64,000 bases of DNA from Bradyrhizobium arachidis (GTDB lineage Bacteria > Pseudomonadota > Alphaproteobacteria > Rhizobiales > Xanthobacteraceae): contig NZ_CP030050.1 of the NCBI RefSeq assembly GCF_015291705.1, positions 9,549,001 through 9,613,000 of the forward strand. Reading direction: 5' to 3'. This document shows positions 33,784 to 43,002 of this stretch, piece by piece. Every line of letters begins with the position of its first letter. Positions within the stretch are counted from its first letter, which is position 1. A program made the translations under genes and the position numbers. The notes below the pieces were generated by a model. It did not search any database. It was not told the DNA's origin and worked only from the letters and a program-made list of their open reading frames with translations.

Positions 33784-33800
33784 GCTCTCCAGCCAGCCCC

Positions 33801-35318
33801 TCAATCGACCGGCGCAAGCGCCTTCGCCGGCATGATCCGGAAGGCGCGTCCCTGCTTCATCCATGCTGCGCGCTCGTCGCGCAACAATGTTCTGCGAACC
33901 TTGCCTGAATCATCACGCGGCGGGGCGCTGACGAACTCGAAACTCTCAGGGTGCTTGTAGCGGCTGAGCCGGTCCTTCAGGAAGTCCGCCATGGCGTCGG
34001 CAATCGCCTGATCGTCGGCATTGGGCTCCGGCTCGATGATGGCGTGTACGCGCTGGCCCAATTCCGGATCGGGCAGTCCCACCACGACGCACGACCGCAC
34101 GCCCGGACACTCGGAGACGGCAGCCTCGACCTCGGCCGGATAGATGTTGGCACCGCCGCGCAGCACCATGTCGGCGAGACGGTCGCCGAGATAGAGGTAA
34201 CCTTCCGCATCCAGCCGGCCGATGTCGCCGAGCGACTCCCAGCCATCGGCACGACGCTTCGGCTCGGCGCCGAGATAGTGATAGGTGGCGTCCCTGCCGT
34301 CATTGTTGAGGAAATAGATCTCGCCAGTCTCTCCCGGCGCGACATCGTTGCCGTCCTCGCCGACGATGCGAAGTTTCGCCATCTCGCCGATCTTGCCGAC
34401 CGAGCCCTTGTGCGTCAGCCATTCCGTGCCTGATATGATGCAGGAGCCCTGCCGCTCGGTGCCGCCATAGAGCTCCCAGATGCGCTCGGGTCCGAGCCAG
34501 GAAATCCAGTTCTCCTTCAGCCAGGGCGGCATGGGAGCTGCCATGTGGAACACCGTCTGCAGACTCGACACATCGTAGGCGTTGCGCACATGCTCGGGCA
34601 GCGCCCAGATCCGGTGCATCATGGTCGGCACGAAATTGACCCACTGCACGCGCTCGCGCGCGATCTGGCGCAGCGTCTCCTCGGCGTCGAACTTGGTCAG
34701 GCCAGTGAGCTTGCCGCCCAAGAACAGCGCGTAGTGCGACACGATGAACGGCGCATTGTGATAGAGCGGACCGGGATTGAGCAGCGAAACCCCAAAGGGA
34801 ATGTTGAGCGGCGGCGCGGCAGCCGTGTCGATCACGGCCGGCTGATGATCGAGGATCACCTTCGGCCGGCCGGTCGAGCCGCCCGAGGTCATGGCTTTCC
34901 AGTAGCGCGCCACCGGCGGCGTCAGCGGCCCGTCCGAAAAACCTTCCGGCACGAAATCCGCAGGCAAGCGGTTCGGCGCGTTCCAGTCGGCCTCGCCGCC
35001 GACCACCAGCGCCGGCTTGAGGATGTCGAGCACGGCGGCGGCTTCGCCGCGCGGCAGCCGCCATGACAGCGAGGTCGGCGTCGCCCCGCACTTCCACACC
35101 GCGAAGGACGTCTCGAAGAACGCGTTGCCGTTGGGCAAACCGATCGCGACGAAATCGCCGGGCTTGACGCCCTTGGCCGCAAACGCCCGCGCGCGCCGAT
35201 TGGCGCCGCGCTCGAGCTCGTCCCATGTCAGCCTGTCCTGTCCATGCTGGACGGCGATCGTGCCTTGCGGTTTACGTTCAGCGTACCAGCGCGGCACATC
35301 GGACAGGGGCAGCAGCAT
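33801..35318 (-). CDS. Acyl-CoA synthetase (ANL superfamily)
   Basis: 505 residues. ATP-dependent CoA ligation of a carboxylic acid. Motifs in order: P-loop MTSGGSTGRPK, adenine segment ELYGGTERQGS, ribose-binding SLGDIGRLDAEGYLYLGDR, hinge and GGANIYPAEVE, and C-terminal lysine in DDSGKVRR. The substrate pocket cannot be read. No operon partner on its strand; it is divergent from a small secreted protein with a palindrome in the shared region. The ending in APVD and length are normal for bile-acid/aliphatic ligases of this group. Confidence 0.9.
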   Translation of the reverse strand: MLLPLSDVPRWYAERKPQGTIAVQHGQDRLTWDELERGANRRARAFAAKGVKPGDFVAIGLPNGNAFFETSFAVWKCGATPTSLSWRLPRGEAAAVLDILKPALVVGGEADWNAPNRLPADFVPEGFSDGPLTPPVARYWKAMTSGGSTGRPKVILDHQPAVIDTAAAPPLNIPFGVSLLNPGPLYHNAPFIVSHYALFLGGKLTGLTKFDAEETLRQIARERVQWVNFVPTMMHRIWALPEHVRNAYDVSSLQTVFHMAAPMPPWLKENWISWLGPERIWELYGGTERQGSCIISGTEWLTHKGSVGKIGEMAKLRIVGEDGNDVAPGETGEIYFLNNDGRDATYHYLGAEPKRRADGWESLGDIGRLDAEGYLYLGDRLADMVLRGGANIYPAEVEAAVSECPGVRSCVVVGLPDPELGQRVHAIIEPEPNADDQAIADAMADFLKDRLSRYKHPESFEFVSAPPRDDSGKVRRTLLRDERAAWMKQGRAFRIMPAKALAPVD

Positions 35319-35381
35319 CGGGCGTTTCCACTTTATCTTCTTGGCGTCGCCTCATGACGAGGCCTCGCGGCATGAACTGTA

Positions 35382-35404
35382 ACAGCGAGCCGACAGGGCG
35401 CTGT
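35382..35404. promoter_or_regulatory. Inverted and direct repeat upstream of acyl-CoA synthetase
   Basis: ACAGCG-N11-CGCTGT, with the heptamer CTGTAAC repeated directly at 35377 and 35401. It lies about 65 bases upstream of the ligase start. Possible operator; weak. Confidence 0.3.
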
Positions 35405-35548
35405 AACTTCGGGGCCACGTCAAGCAAAAAATGTCAGCATTCCAGCCATGAAATTCCCGAGTTCCATGGGTGACAACCCGGCGATAAAGGGGCAAAAATC
35501 CGGCTCGACTCAGTTCGGGTTGAGTCGTGTAAGGAATGCTCTCGTAAA

Positions 35549-36166
35549 ATGTCAGTTGTAGTTGCATCGCGTCGTGCGGCGCCGCTCGTTGCCGCAGCAG
35601 GAGTTTTTCTGCTGATGGCGTCGCATGCCCAGGCGCAATGGTGGAAGCGCGCGCCGGTCGATTTCGAGGAATGCGCTGACGCTGCCGAGAAGGCCGCAAA
35701 CAAGACCGAGAAGACCGCCCAGCTCGCCGACTGCAACGCCAAATTCGCCGGCCGACGCAAACCGGGCGGCGGCTATTCCTATTACGACTTCCTCCAGGAC
35801 CGCACCTTCGACATCGCCGGCCCCAATCCGACGCCGGAAGAGCAGAAGAAGATCGACGAATCCTACACCGCCTATCTCGCCAAGCAGCGCCGCAGCAACG
35901 AGGCGGCGCAAGCCACCGCGCGTCAGCAGCGCGAGCAGCAGGAACAGCAGGTGCAGCAACTCCAGCAGGTCGCGCTACGCACCGAGGCCGAGCGCGTGCC
36001 GATGCCGGTCGAGCGGCCCAAGGTGCAGCAGGCTGTCGGCCAGCGAAAGGGTGCGCCCTGCACCAAGGGCTCATTCTCCTGCGAATGGCCGCGCCTGTCG
36101 GAAAGCTTGAATGAACTGAAGAAGCTGTTCAATCCGGCGCCGAGCAAGCCGGCGAAGAAGGGGTGA
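35549..36166 (+). CDS. Secreted coiled-coil protein, unknown function
   Basis: 205 residues. Signal peptide APLVAAAGVFLLMASHAQA. Mature part begins QWWKRAP and has Ala/Lys-rich helix, a GGGYSYYDFL segment, then a Gln/Glu/Arg-rich coiled coil (EAAQATARQQREQQEQQVQQ). Four cysteines (EECADA, ADCNAK, APCTKG, FSCEWP) could form two disulfides. Periplasmic or envelope-associated; no family recognised. Confidence 0.7.
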   Translation: MSVVVASRRAAPLVAAAGVFLLMASHAQAQWWKRAPVDFEECADAAEKAANKTEKTAQLADCNAKFAGRRKPGGGYSYYDFLQDRTFDIAGPNPTPEEQKKIDESYTAYLAKQRRSNEAAQATARQQREQQEQQVQQLQQVALRTEAERVPMPVERPKVQQAVGQRKGAPCTKGSFSCEWPRLSESLNELKKLFNPAPSKPAKKG

Positions 36167-36182
36167 GCTTCTCGCACTGACT

Positions 36183-36309
36183 GGTAGAGTGGGCAAAGGC
36201 GCGCCTTTGCGCGGCGTGCCGACCACATTCTGACGAGACAGAGAAGGTGGGCACGCTTCCGCCTTCGCTCTTCGAGCTTTGGCGGACAAGTCGCTTTGGC
36301 CACCCTACG
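36183..36309. repeat. Dispersed inverted repeat, family A (copy 3, degenerate)
   Basis: Starts GGTAGAGTGGGCAAAGG and ends GGCCACCCTACG. Longer and more diverged than the other copies, with an insertion in the right half. Between convergent small secreted-protein genes. Confidence 0.6.
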
Positions 36310-36320
36310 AGAGCGTCACT

Positions 36321-36524
36321 TCAGCTCGGACGCTTCTTCCCGTTTCGCTTCGGTACGACGACCGGCGTAGTCGCGGGCGGTGTTGGACTGCCCAATTGCG
36401 ACCTGCTCTCCTGCAATCGCCGGTCATAGCCGGGTGAGTTCATGACGGTCGGCGGCCTTGCCTCGGCGAATGTCGAAGCGGCGAGCGCGACGAGCGCAAA
36501 CCCGATCAGCAAACAACGCCTCAT
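36321..36524 (-). CDS. Small secreted protein
   Basis: 67 residues preceded by AGGAGGTG. Signal peptide MRRCLLIGFALVALAASTFA with a possible cleavage after AEA; a short basic, Pro/Ser-rich mature part (PGYDRRLQESRSQ; VVVPKRNGKKRPS). The frame is open further upstream but that part is antisense-like and lies in the reductase gene. It follows the ketopantoate-reductase-like gene after 17 bases and may be co-transcribed. Function unknown. Confidence 0.6.
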   Translation of the reverse strand: MRRCLLIGFALVALAASTFAEARPPTVMNSPGYDRRLQESRSQLGSPTPPATTPVVVPKRNGKKRPS

Positions 36525-36541
36525 CGCGCACCTCCTGGCAC

Positions 36542-37549
36542 TCAAGCCGTCCCGCGGATCTGCTGCGGCGTCAGCCGGGGCGGGCCATTGCCTGCGGCTT
36601 CCGCCTCCCTGATCAGCGCAACAATGCGGCGCATCAGCGGCACCTCGACATGGTTCTGCTCGGCGAGCGCGATGACCGCGCCCTGGAGATAGTCGATCTC
36701 GGTCTTGCGGCCCTGCTTCAGATCCTGCCACATCGAGGAGCGCGCCTCGGGATCGATCTTCATCGTGCGTCCGAGGATCGCGTTGAAGATCATGTCGGGC
36801 AGCCGCAGCAAGGTCGGAGACCAGTTCATCGGGATCGGCGTCGACGACACCGGCGTGATGCCGGCTGCCTTCAGCGCGGCCAGGCCCTCCGCCATCTGGT
36901 CGGCGAACAATCTCCGCCAGTTGCGGTTCGCCAATTGCGCAGCGAGCGGCATATCGGACAATGCGCTGAGCGCGTTGTTCAGATTGATGATCAGCTTGCC
37001 CCATTGCACGCCGGTGATGTCACCGCTGGCGCGCATCGTAAGACCGGGCACCGAGAGCGCCGCGGCGGTGTTCGCCTCATCCTCTCCGATATGGATGTCG
37101 CCGGAGGTCGAACGGTGGAAACGCCCCTCGCCCATCGCGATCACGTTGAACGGCACCATGCCCGCGAGCACGCGCCGGCCACCGAGGCGCTCGCGCAGCA
37201 CCGCGACATTGCCGATGCCGTTCTGCAGCGAAACGATCACCGCGTCCGGCGGCGCATGCCGGGCGATCTGGTCGGCGACATCGGCTGTGTCGGCGCTCTT
37301 CACCGTGACCAGCACGATGCCGGCGCTGTGGAAGATGGCCGGGTCTTCCGACAGCGCGAGCTGGCCGGCACCGAGCCTTGTCTCGGAGCCGTCGAAATCG
37401 GTCAGCCGGAGGCCGGACCGCTCGATCTCGGTCTTCACCCGCGGCCGCACCAGCAGCGCGACGCGGCGGTGGGATGCGGCCAGCATGCCGCCGACGAAAC
37501 AGCCGATGGCGCCTGCGCCGGCCACCACGATCGGTCGATCGGTAACCAC
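36542..37549 (-). CDS. 2-dehydropantoate 2-reductase family protein (second copy)
   Basis: 335 residues from a GTG. NADP-binding IVVAGAGAIGCFVGGMLAA, QNGIGNVAVLRERLG, and VQWGKLIINLNNALSAL with the conserved lysine, then the C-terminal RSSMWQDLKQGRKTEIDYLQGAVIALA. This copy has a fuller match to classic PanE (KxxxN ... SSMxQD) than the one at 10.0-11.0 kb, so if either is the pantothenate enzyme it is more likely this one. Not linked to other pantothenate genes. Confidence 0.9.
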   Translation of the reverse strand: MVTDRPIVVAGAGAIGCFVGGMLAASHRRVALLVRPRVKTEIERSGLRLTDFDGSETRLGAGQLALSEDPAIFHSAGIVLVTVKSADTADVADQIARHAPPDAVIVSLQNGIGNVAVLRERLGGRRVLAGMVPFNVIAMGEGRFHRSTSGDIHIGEDEANTAAALSVPGLTMRASGDITGVQWGKLIINLNNALSALSDMPLAAQLANRNWRRLFADQMAEGLAALKAAGITPVSSTPIPMNWSPTLLRLPDMIFNAILGRTMKIDPEARSSMWQDLKQGRKTEIDYLQGAVIALAEQNHVEVPLMRRIVALIREAEAAGNGPPRLTPQQIRGTA

Positions 37550-37714
37550 CAGATCTTGCTCCCCTTAACGACCCGCCTTCGATAGCAGAGGCAGCGTCGG
37601 CTGCCCATTGGTTGCGACGCATTCGCCTTGTAACCGTCATGAGAGCCTCATATGTTTTCGCCCCGGGGGCTGTCAGCGGCGAGCGCTCGCCGACGGAGAA
37701 CGAAGGAGAGCACC

Positions 37715-38317
37715 ATGGGTCTACTCGACGTCCTCAACGGCATGCAGAACGGCCCCCGTGGCCCGAGCACGCCAAGCTCCGAGCAATCCTCCGGCGGCAT
37801 GTCGCCGATGACCATGGCGCTGCTCGGCCTGCTTGCCTGGAAGGCTTTCAAGCACATGACCGCAGGCCAGCCCGACGCAGCGCCGGCATCGCAGCAGCGC
37901 TCGCCGCTGCCGCCTCCGACGCAGGTCAATACCGGCAGCAGCGCGCTTCCCGGTGGCCCCGGCGGTAGCGGCGGTCTCAGCGACCTGCTCAAGGGCGGCC
38001 TCGGCGGCCTGCTCGCAGGCGGCGCGGCCGGCACCGTGCTCAGCGGCGGGCTCGGCGACCTCCTCAACCAGCTTCAGCAGGGCGGCCACGGCGAGGCCGC
38101 GAATTCCTGGGTCGGCAAGGGTGAGAACAAGGCAATCGCGCCCGGCGATCTCGCCAATGCGCTCGGTGCCGACCAGATCGAGAGCCTGTCCTCCCAGAGC
38201 GGCCTGTCGCGGGAAGAACTGCTCTCCGGCCTCAGCCAATATCTGCCGCAGGTAGTCGACCATCTGACGCCGGACGGACGGCTGCCGACGGAGAACGAGC
38301 TGTCGGGCAGAATTTAA
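37715..38317 (+). CDS. YidB family (DUF937) protein
   Basis: 200 residues with an AAGGAGAG ribosome site. N-terminal MGLLDVLNGM, Gly/Ser/Pro-rich linker with a short hydrophobic stretch (MALLGLLAWKAF), and the C-terminal YidB domain: NSWVGKGENKAIAPGDLANALG then LSSQSGLSREELLSGLSQYLPQVVDHLTPDG. Function of YidB proteins is not established; they are widespread small, soluble or envelope-linked proteins. Next to the GlsB-like stress gene. Confidence 0.85.
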   Translation: MGLLDVLNGMQNGPRGPSTPSSEQSSGGMSPMTMALLGLLAWKAFKHMTAGQPDAAPASQQRSPLPPPTQVNTGSSALPGGPGGSGGLSDLLKGGLGGLLAGGAAGTVLSGGLGDLLNQLQQGGHGEAANSWVGKGENKAIAPGDLANALGADQIESLSSQSGLSREELLSGLSQYLPQVVDHLTPDGRLPTENELSGRI

Positions 38318-38338
38318 TCGAACTGGTCTGCCTGGCTT

Positions 38339-38407
38339 GAGCATGATCTTTCGGAAGGCCGCTGCACACCTTGCGCTAAGGCGGCCCTCCGGGTCCGGAT
38401 CATGCTC
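38339..38407. repeat. Rhizobial-type inverted repeat GAGCATGATC
   Basis: GAGCATGATC at the left pairs with GATCATGCTC at the right, with CTTTCGGAAGGCCGCTGCAC and GGGTCCG between. From general knowledge this resembles a dispersed hairpin common in Bradyrhizobium genomes. Between YidB and GlsB genes. Confidence 0.6.
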
Positions 38408-38436
38408 TCTACACCTTCACGAAGGGGAGCACTGTC

Positions 38437-38709
38437 ATGAGTTTCGGCGGCCTGTTGTGGATCATCATCGTCGGCTTCGTCGCCGGCCTCATTGCGCGCT
38501 GGCTGGCACCGGGACCGAACAACCCGAGCGGCTTCATCCTCACCACCATCCTCGGTATTGCCGGCGCGTTCCTCGCCACCTTCATCGGCCAGGCCATCGG
38601 CCACTACAGCCCCGACCAGGGCGCCGGCTTCATCATGGCCACGATCGGCGCGGTGGTGGTGCTGTTCATCTGGCACCGGCTGGTCGCGAGCGGCGTGATA
38701 AAAGGGTAG
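38437..38709 (+). CDS. GlsB/YeaQ/YmgE family membrane protein
   Basis: 90 residues with three hydrophobic segments (GGLLWIIIVGFVAGLIARWL; FILTTILGIAGAFLATFIG; FIMATIGAVVVLFIW). The Gly-rich GLIARWLAPGPNNPSGFILTT start is typical. Members are small inner-membrane proteins linked to general stress. Ribosome site AAGGGGAG precedes the ATG. Confidence 0.9.
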   Translation: MSFGGLLWIIIVGFVAGLIARWLAPGPNNPSGFILTTILGIAGAFLATFIGQAIGHYSPDQGAGFIMATIGAVVVLFIWHRLVASGVIKG

Positions 38710-38754
38710 CGGGCTAAGGCGCCAATAATAGAGAGAGGCAAACTGCCTCCTCGC

Positions 38755-38840
38755 CGTCATGCCCGGGCTTGACCCGGGCATCCACGTCTTTCGGTTCGCG
38801 CGGCGACACGTGGACGGCCGGGTCAGGCCCGGCCATGACG
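38755..38840. repeat. Dispersed inverted repeat CGTCATGCCCGGG
   Basis: CGTCATGCCCGGGCTTGACC at the left and GGTCAGGCCCGGCCATGACG at the right form a long hairpin, with an inner CCACGT/ACGTGG pair. A common class of dispersed repeat in this lineage; related in style to family B. Between convergent GlsB and SDR genes, where it may also terminate transcripts. Confidence 0.65.
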
Positions 38841-38860
38841 TGGAGAGAGCGGGATAGCCA

Positions 38861-39646
38861 TCACGTAATCAAATGCATCCCCGCATCCATGCGCACGACC
38901 TCGCCGGTCATGTTGCTGGAGGCCGGCATCGCCAGGAAGCAGACCAGCTGCGCGATGTCCTCGGCGCTTGATGCGACCTTCAGCGGCACCTTCGCGATCA
39001 CGCTGTCGCGCACCTGTTTTGCCTGTTCCTCGCCACGGCCCTTGGTGAACCAGGGGGTGTCGATATAGCCGGGGCAAACCGTGTTGACGCGGATCAAGGG
39101 CGCCAGCGCACGCGACAGCGACAGGGTCATCGTGTTGAGCGCGCCCTTGCTCGCAGCATAGGCGATCGACGAGCCGACGCCGCTGATCCCGGCGACGGAG
39201 GAAATGTTGACCACGGCGGATGGGCGCCCCGACGCGTTCGCACCGGCCTCAAGCAGGCTGCGCGCCGCGCGCACCATCTGGAACGGGCCGATGGTGTTGA
39301 CGCCGTAGAGTCGTTGGAAATCTTCCGCCGAGAGCCCGTCGAGATTGCCATGGGCGACATGCTTGGTGATGCCGGCATTGTTGACGAGGATATCGAGCTT
39401 GCCCCAGCCGCCGGCTGCCGCAACGATCTTGCGGCAATCCTCGTCCTTCGAGACGTCGCCCTGCACGACCAGCACCTCAGCCGCGCCCGCCTTGCGGCAC
39501 ACTTCCGCCGTTGCCTCGGCTTCCTTCTGGCTCGACGAATAATTGATGACGAGCCGCGCCCCGCTCCGCGCGAGAATTTCCGCGGTTGCGGCGCCAAGGC
39601 CGGAGGCCGATCCCGTCACGATTGCGTACAGACTGTCTTGAGCCAT
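38861..39646 (-). CDS. Short-chain dehydrogenase/reductase
   Basis: 261 residues. Classical SDR: NAD(P) motif VTGSASGLGAATAEIL (TGxxxGxG), NNAG in DILVNNAGITKHV, the catalytic serine in VVNISSVAGISG, and Tyr-x-x-x-Lys in IAYAASKGAL; PGYIDTPWF follows. Arg/Asn in the second beta strand (VINYSSS) does not settle NAD versus NADP. Start at MAQDS after an AAGGA site; the upstream frame is not conserved. Substrate unknown, possibly a 3-hydroxyacyl compound given the divergent acyl-CoA operon. Confidence 0.9.
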   Translation of the reverse strand: MAQDSLYAIVTGSASGLGAATAEILARSGARLVINYSSSQKEAEATAEVCRKAGAAEVLVVQGDVSKDEDCRKIVAAAGGWGKLDILVNNAGITKHVAHGNLDGLSAEDFQRLYGVNTIGPFQMVRAARSLLEAGANASGRPSAVVNISSVAGISGVGSSIAYAASKGALNTMTLSLSRALAPLIRVNTVCPGYIDTPWFTKGRGEEQAKQVRDSVIAKVPLKVASSAEDIAQLVCFLAMPASSNMTGEVVRMDAGMHLIT

Positions 39647-39890
39647 CCGGATGTCCTTCCCCTGTATCTGATGCAAGCCTTCGTTGGCCCTCTTTAGCGA
39701 GTTTGCCGCGCCCTGCAAATCGAGCAAACTCCGCTAAGCGGAATTAGCTTATCGCCCATGCCCGCGCCGCAGGTTGACCTGCGATCAACGCTTGTCAGGG
39801 CCATGGCTTTTTCCGATCATCGGGCGCAAGAAGACACTGCGCGCCGCCCCATCAGGCCGGACGCGCCAATGGCAAAACACGGGGAACGCT

Positions 39891-40955
39891 GTGGCGGAGA
39901 GTGACAATATCGTCGTCGAGACCGCGGAGAAAATCTTCGCCGATCTCGCCGATCCGCAAACCATCAACAACGACAAGACGAATTCCTGGCAGGCGCCGCT
40001 GTGGCAGGCGCTGAGCGAAGCCGGCCTGCCGCTGTCCTGGGTGCCCGACGATCTCGGCGGCTCCGGCGCGAGCCTTGCCGACGGTTTTGCCTTGCTGAAC
40101 GCCGCCGGCCGTTTCGCGGTCGCGGTTCCCCTGGCCGAAACCATGCTCGCCGGCTGGCTGCTGGCGCAGGCGAAGATCGCCTCGCCCGAGCGCGAGATGA
40201 CCGTGCTGCCGGCAAGCCCGAAGGATCGCATCACGATCGATGCCGACGGCGCGCTCTCTGGCCGCAGCCGCGGCGTGCCCTTCGCCAAGGCGGCGAAACA
40301 TTTCGCGGTGCTGGCGCACGGCAAGGACGGCGTTTCCATCGCGCTGGTCGATGCGAGCAAGGCGCGGATCGAGTCCGGGCTCAATGTCGGCTACGACCAC
40401 AGCGATACCGTGACGCTCGACAAGGTCCAGCCGGTCACCATCAAGGCCGCGCCTGATGGCGTTGACCAGACCAATCTGATGCTGATGGGCGGCGTCGCGC
40501 GCAGCCTCCAGATCGCAGGCGCGCTGGAATCGATGCTCGACATCTCCGTGCGCTATTCCAACGAGCGCGTCGCCTTCGAGAAGAAGATTTCGAAATTCCA
40601 GGCGGTGCAGCACAATCTCGCACGCCTCGCCGGCGAATCTGCCGCGGCGCTCGCGGCAGCAACGTCCGCAGCCGACGCCATCGCGAATGCAAAATCGTTT
40701 AACGACGAGGTCTACCTCGAAGCCGCCTCGGCAAAGATCCGCTGCGCGGAAGCTGCAGAGAAAGGCGGCGGCATCGCCCATCAGGTTCACGGCGCGATCG
40801 GCTTCACCATGGAGCACATCCTGCACCGCTATTCGCTGCGCGCGCTGGCCTGGCGCGACGACTTTGGTTCGGAGAGCCACTGGGCGGTCGAGCTCGGCAA
40901 GCTGGTGGCAAACCGCGGCGCCGACGAATTGTGGCCGCTCGTGGCTTCGCGTTGA
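39891..40955 (+). CDS. Acyl-CoA dehydrogenase, small-subunit type (PimD-like)
   Basis: 354 residues from a GTG (GTGGCGGAG) after GGGGAA; the frame runs upstream without conserved sequence. It has acyl-CoA dehydrogenase architecture but a shortened middle domain and the C-terminal QVHGAIGFTMEHILHRY of the small-subunit class. Such proteins pair with a larger homologue, encoded next (17-base gap), to form heteromeric dehydrogenases as described for PimC/PimD of pimeloyl-CoA breakdown. Pairing is inferred from order and type. Confidence 0.85.
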   Translation: MAESDNIVVETAEKIFADLADPQTINNDKTNSWQAPLWQALSEAGLPLSWVPDDLGGSGASLADGFALLNAAGRFAVAVPLAETMLAGWLLAQAKIASPEREMTVLPASPKDRITIDADGALSGRSRGVPFAKAAKHFAVLAHGKDGVSIALVDASKARIESGLNVGYDHSDTVTLDKVQPVTIKAAPDGVDQTNLMLMGGVARSLQIAGALESMLDISVRYSNERVAFEKKISKFQAVQHNLARLAGESAAALAAATSAADAIANAKSFNDEVYLEAASAKIRCAEAAEKGGGIAHQVHGAIGFTMEHILHRYSLRALAWRDDFGSESHWAVELGKLVANRGADELWPLVASR

Positions 40956-40971
40956 TCGGGAGACGAAACAC

Positions 40972-42132
40972 ATGACCGCTGCCCTTCGTTTCGATCCGAT
41001 CCGCCTGCCCGAGAAGTGCGAGCAACTGCGCAAGGAAGTGCGCGCGTTCCTCGCCGAAGAGATCGCCGCCGGTACCTTCGATCCGCACAAGCCCAACCGC
41101 GAGGACACCGACGCGCCGGAATTCTCTCGCCGGGTCGGCGCCAAGGGCTGGCTGGGGATGACCTGGCCGAAGAAATATGGCGGCCAGGAGCGCTCCTTCC
41201 TCGAGCGCTACGTCGTCACCGAGGAGATGCGCGTCGCCAACGCGCCGACGCGGCGCTTCTTCGTCGCCGACCGCCAGAGCGGGCCGGTGCTGCTGAAATA
41301 CGCGCCCGAGCACATCAAGATGGAGATCTTGCCGCGCATCTGCCGCGGCGAGATCTGCTTCGCGATCGGCATGAGCGAGCCGAACTCCGGCTCGGACCTG
41401 TTCGCGGCGAAGACGCGCGCGACCAAGACCGACGGCGGCTATCTCATCAACGGCACAAAAATCTGGACCTCGTCGGCGCATATCGCCGATTACATGATCG
41501 CGATCTTCCGGACCTCACAGCCGACCAAGGAAAACCGCCGTCACGGCCTGACACAATTTCTGGTCAAGATGAAGCAGCCGGGCATCAAGGTGAATCCGAT
41601 CGGCCAGATCACCGGCCAGTACGAGTTCAACGAAGTCGTCTTTACGGACTTCTTCGTGCCAGAAGATCACGTGCTCGGTGAAGTCGACGGCGCCTGGAAG
41701 CAAGCGACGAGCGAGCTCGCGTATGAACGCAGCGGTCCCGAGCGCTTCCTCGAGACCTACTATGTGCTAACCGAGTTGGTTCGCGCGGTCGGCCCCAACC
41801 CGGACACGCGCAGCGCCGAAGGCATCGGCCGTCTCGTCGCCCAGCTCCACACCATGCGGCGCATGTCGGTCTCGGTGGCCGGCATGCTGGCGGCCGGCAA
41901 GGAGCCGGTGGTCGAGGCCTCCATCGTCAAGGACATCGGCACGGTCTGGGAGCAACAGCTTCCGCACCGTGTGCGCGATCTCGCCGCCTTCGTCGAGGAG
42001 ACCGCGACCAACCGCGAGACGCTGGAGCGGCAGCTCGACTTCGCCATCAAGACCGCGCCGAAACTCACCATCCAGGGCGGCACCACCGAGGTGCTGCGCG
42101 GCATCATCGCCCGCGGATTGGGCCTGCGCTAA
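40972..42132 (+). CDS. Acyl-CoA dehydrogenase, large-subunit type (PimC-like)
   Basis: 386 residues. N-terminal helices with WPKKYGGQERSFLERYVVTEE, FAIGMSEPNSGSDLFA and INGTKIWTSSAHIADYMI in the flavin domain, and C-terminal TIQGGTTEVLRGIIARGLG. These are the hallmarks of the PimC/FadE6-like class. Likely partner of the preceding small-subunit protein and followed by an enoyl-CoA hydratase (16-base gap), making a dehydrogenation-hydration pair for a dicarboxylic or alicyclic acyl-CoA. Confidence 0.9.
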   Translation: MTAALRFDPIRLPEKCEQLRKEVRAFLAEEIAAGTFDPHKPNREDTDAPEFSRRVGAKGWLGMTWPKKYGGQERSFLERYVVTEEMRVANAPTRRFFVADRQSGPVLLKYAPEHIKMEILPRICRGEICFAIGMSEPNSGSDLFAAKTRATKTDGGYLINGTKIWTSSAHIADYMIAIFRTSQPTKENRRHGLTQFLVKMKQPGIKVNPIGQITGQYEFNEVVFTDFFVPEDHVLGEVDGAWKQATSELAYERSGPERFLETYYVLTELVRAVGPNPDTRSAEGIGRLVAQLHTMRRMSVSVAGMLAAGKEPVVEASIVKDIGTVWEQQLPHRVRDLAAFVEETATNRETLERQLDFAIKTAPKLTIQGGTTEVLRGIIARGLGLR

Positions 42133-42148
42133 TTCAATCGAGGACACC

Positions 42149-42967
42149 ATGAGCACGTATACAGATATCGGCGTCGAGAAGGTCGGACACGTCGGCACCA
42201 TCGAAATCCGCCGTCCGCCGCTCAATTTCTTCGACATCTCGCTGATCAACCAGATCGCGGACGCGCTCGACGAGTTCGACCGCGACATCGAGATCCGCGC
42301 CTCGGTTCTCTCGGCACAGGGCAAGGCATTCTGCGCCGGCGCTAATTTCGGCGATCCGGCGCGACAGGCGCAGGAAGCGCGCGAGGCCGAGAAGAAGGCA
42401 AAGGGCGATCCGGCTGACAATCTTGGGCCGATCAGCCATCTCTACATCCAGGCCGTGCGCATCTTCCGCGCCAAGAAGCCGATCGTTGCCGCCGTGCAGG
42501 GCGCGGCCATCGGCGGCGGCCTGGGCCTTGCGGTATCGGCGGACTTCCGCGTCACCTGTCCCGAAGCGCGCTTCTCTGCGAACTTCACCAAGCTGGGCTT
42601 TCATCCCGGCTTCGGCCTGACCGTGACGCTGCCCGAGCTGATCGGCAAGAACAACGCCGAGTTGATGTTCTACACCAGCCGCCGCGTCACCGGCGAAGAG
42701 GCGGTGAAATGGGGTCTCGCCAACGAGCTCGTCCCGCAGGACCAGGTCAAGGCGGCCGCGATGAAGCTCGCGGGCGAGATCGCCGAATGCTCGCCGCTCG
42801 GCCTGCTCTCCACCCGCGCCACGATGCGCAATGGCCTCGCCGACCGCGTCATGGCCGCGACCAATCACGAGCTCGCCGAGCAGACCCGCCTGCGCGCGAC
42901 GGAGGACTTCAAGGAAGGCGTGAAGGCCACGGAAGAGCGGCGCGCGGCGAATTTTAAGGGGCGGTAG
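42149..42967 (+). CDS. Enoyl-CoA hydratase/isomerase
   Basis: 272 residues with an AGGA site. Crotonase fold: GKAFCAGANFGDPARQAQEA and QGAAIGGGLGLAVSADFRVTCPEARFSANFTKLGFHPGFG carry the two oxyanion-hole regions. The glutamate found at the hydratase position in ECH is not evident (FSANFTKLGF), so isomerase, lyase or a substrate-assisted reaction are also possible. Third gene of the acyl-CoA dehydrogenase operon and followed by a strong terminator. Confidence 0.88.
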   Translation: MSTYTDIGVEKVGHVGTIEIRRPPLNFFDISLINQIADALDEFDRDIEIRASVLSAQGKAFCAGANFGDPARQAQEAREAEKKAKGDPADNLGPISHLYIQAVRIFRAKKPIVAAVQGAAIGGGLGLAVSADFRVTCPEARFSANFTKLGFHPGFGLTVTLPELIGKNNAELMFYTSRRVTGEEAVKWGLANELVPQDQVKAAAMKLAGEIAECSPLGLLSTRATMRNGLADRVMAATNHELAEQTRLRATEDFKEGVKATEERRAANFKGR

Positions 42968-43002
42968 CTCGCCTCATCCCGCCACTTCGGCCACCGAACT
43001 GC

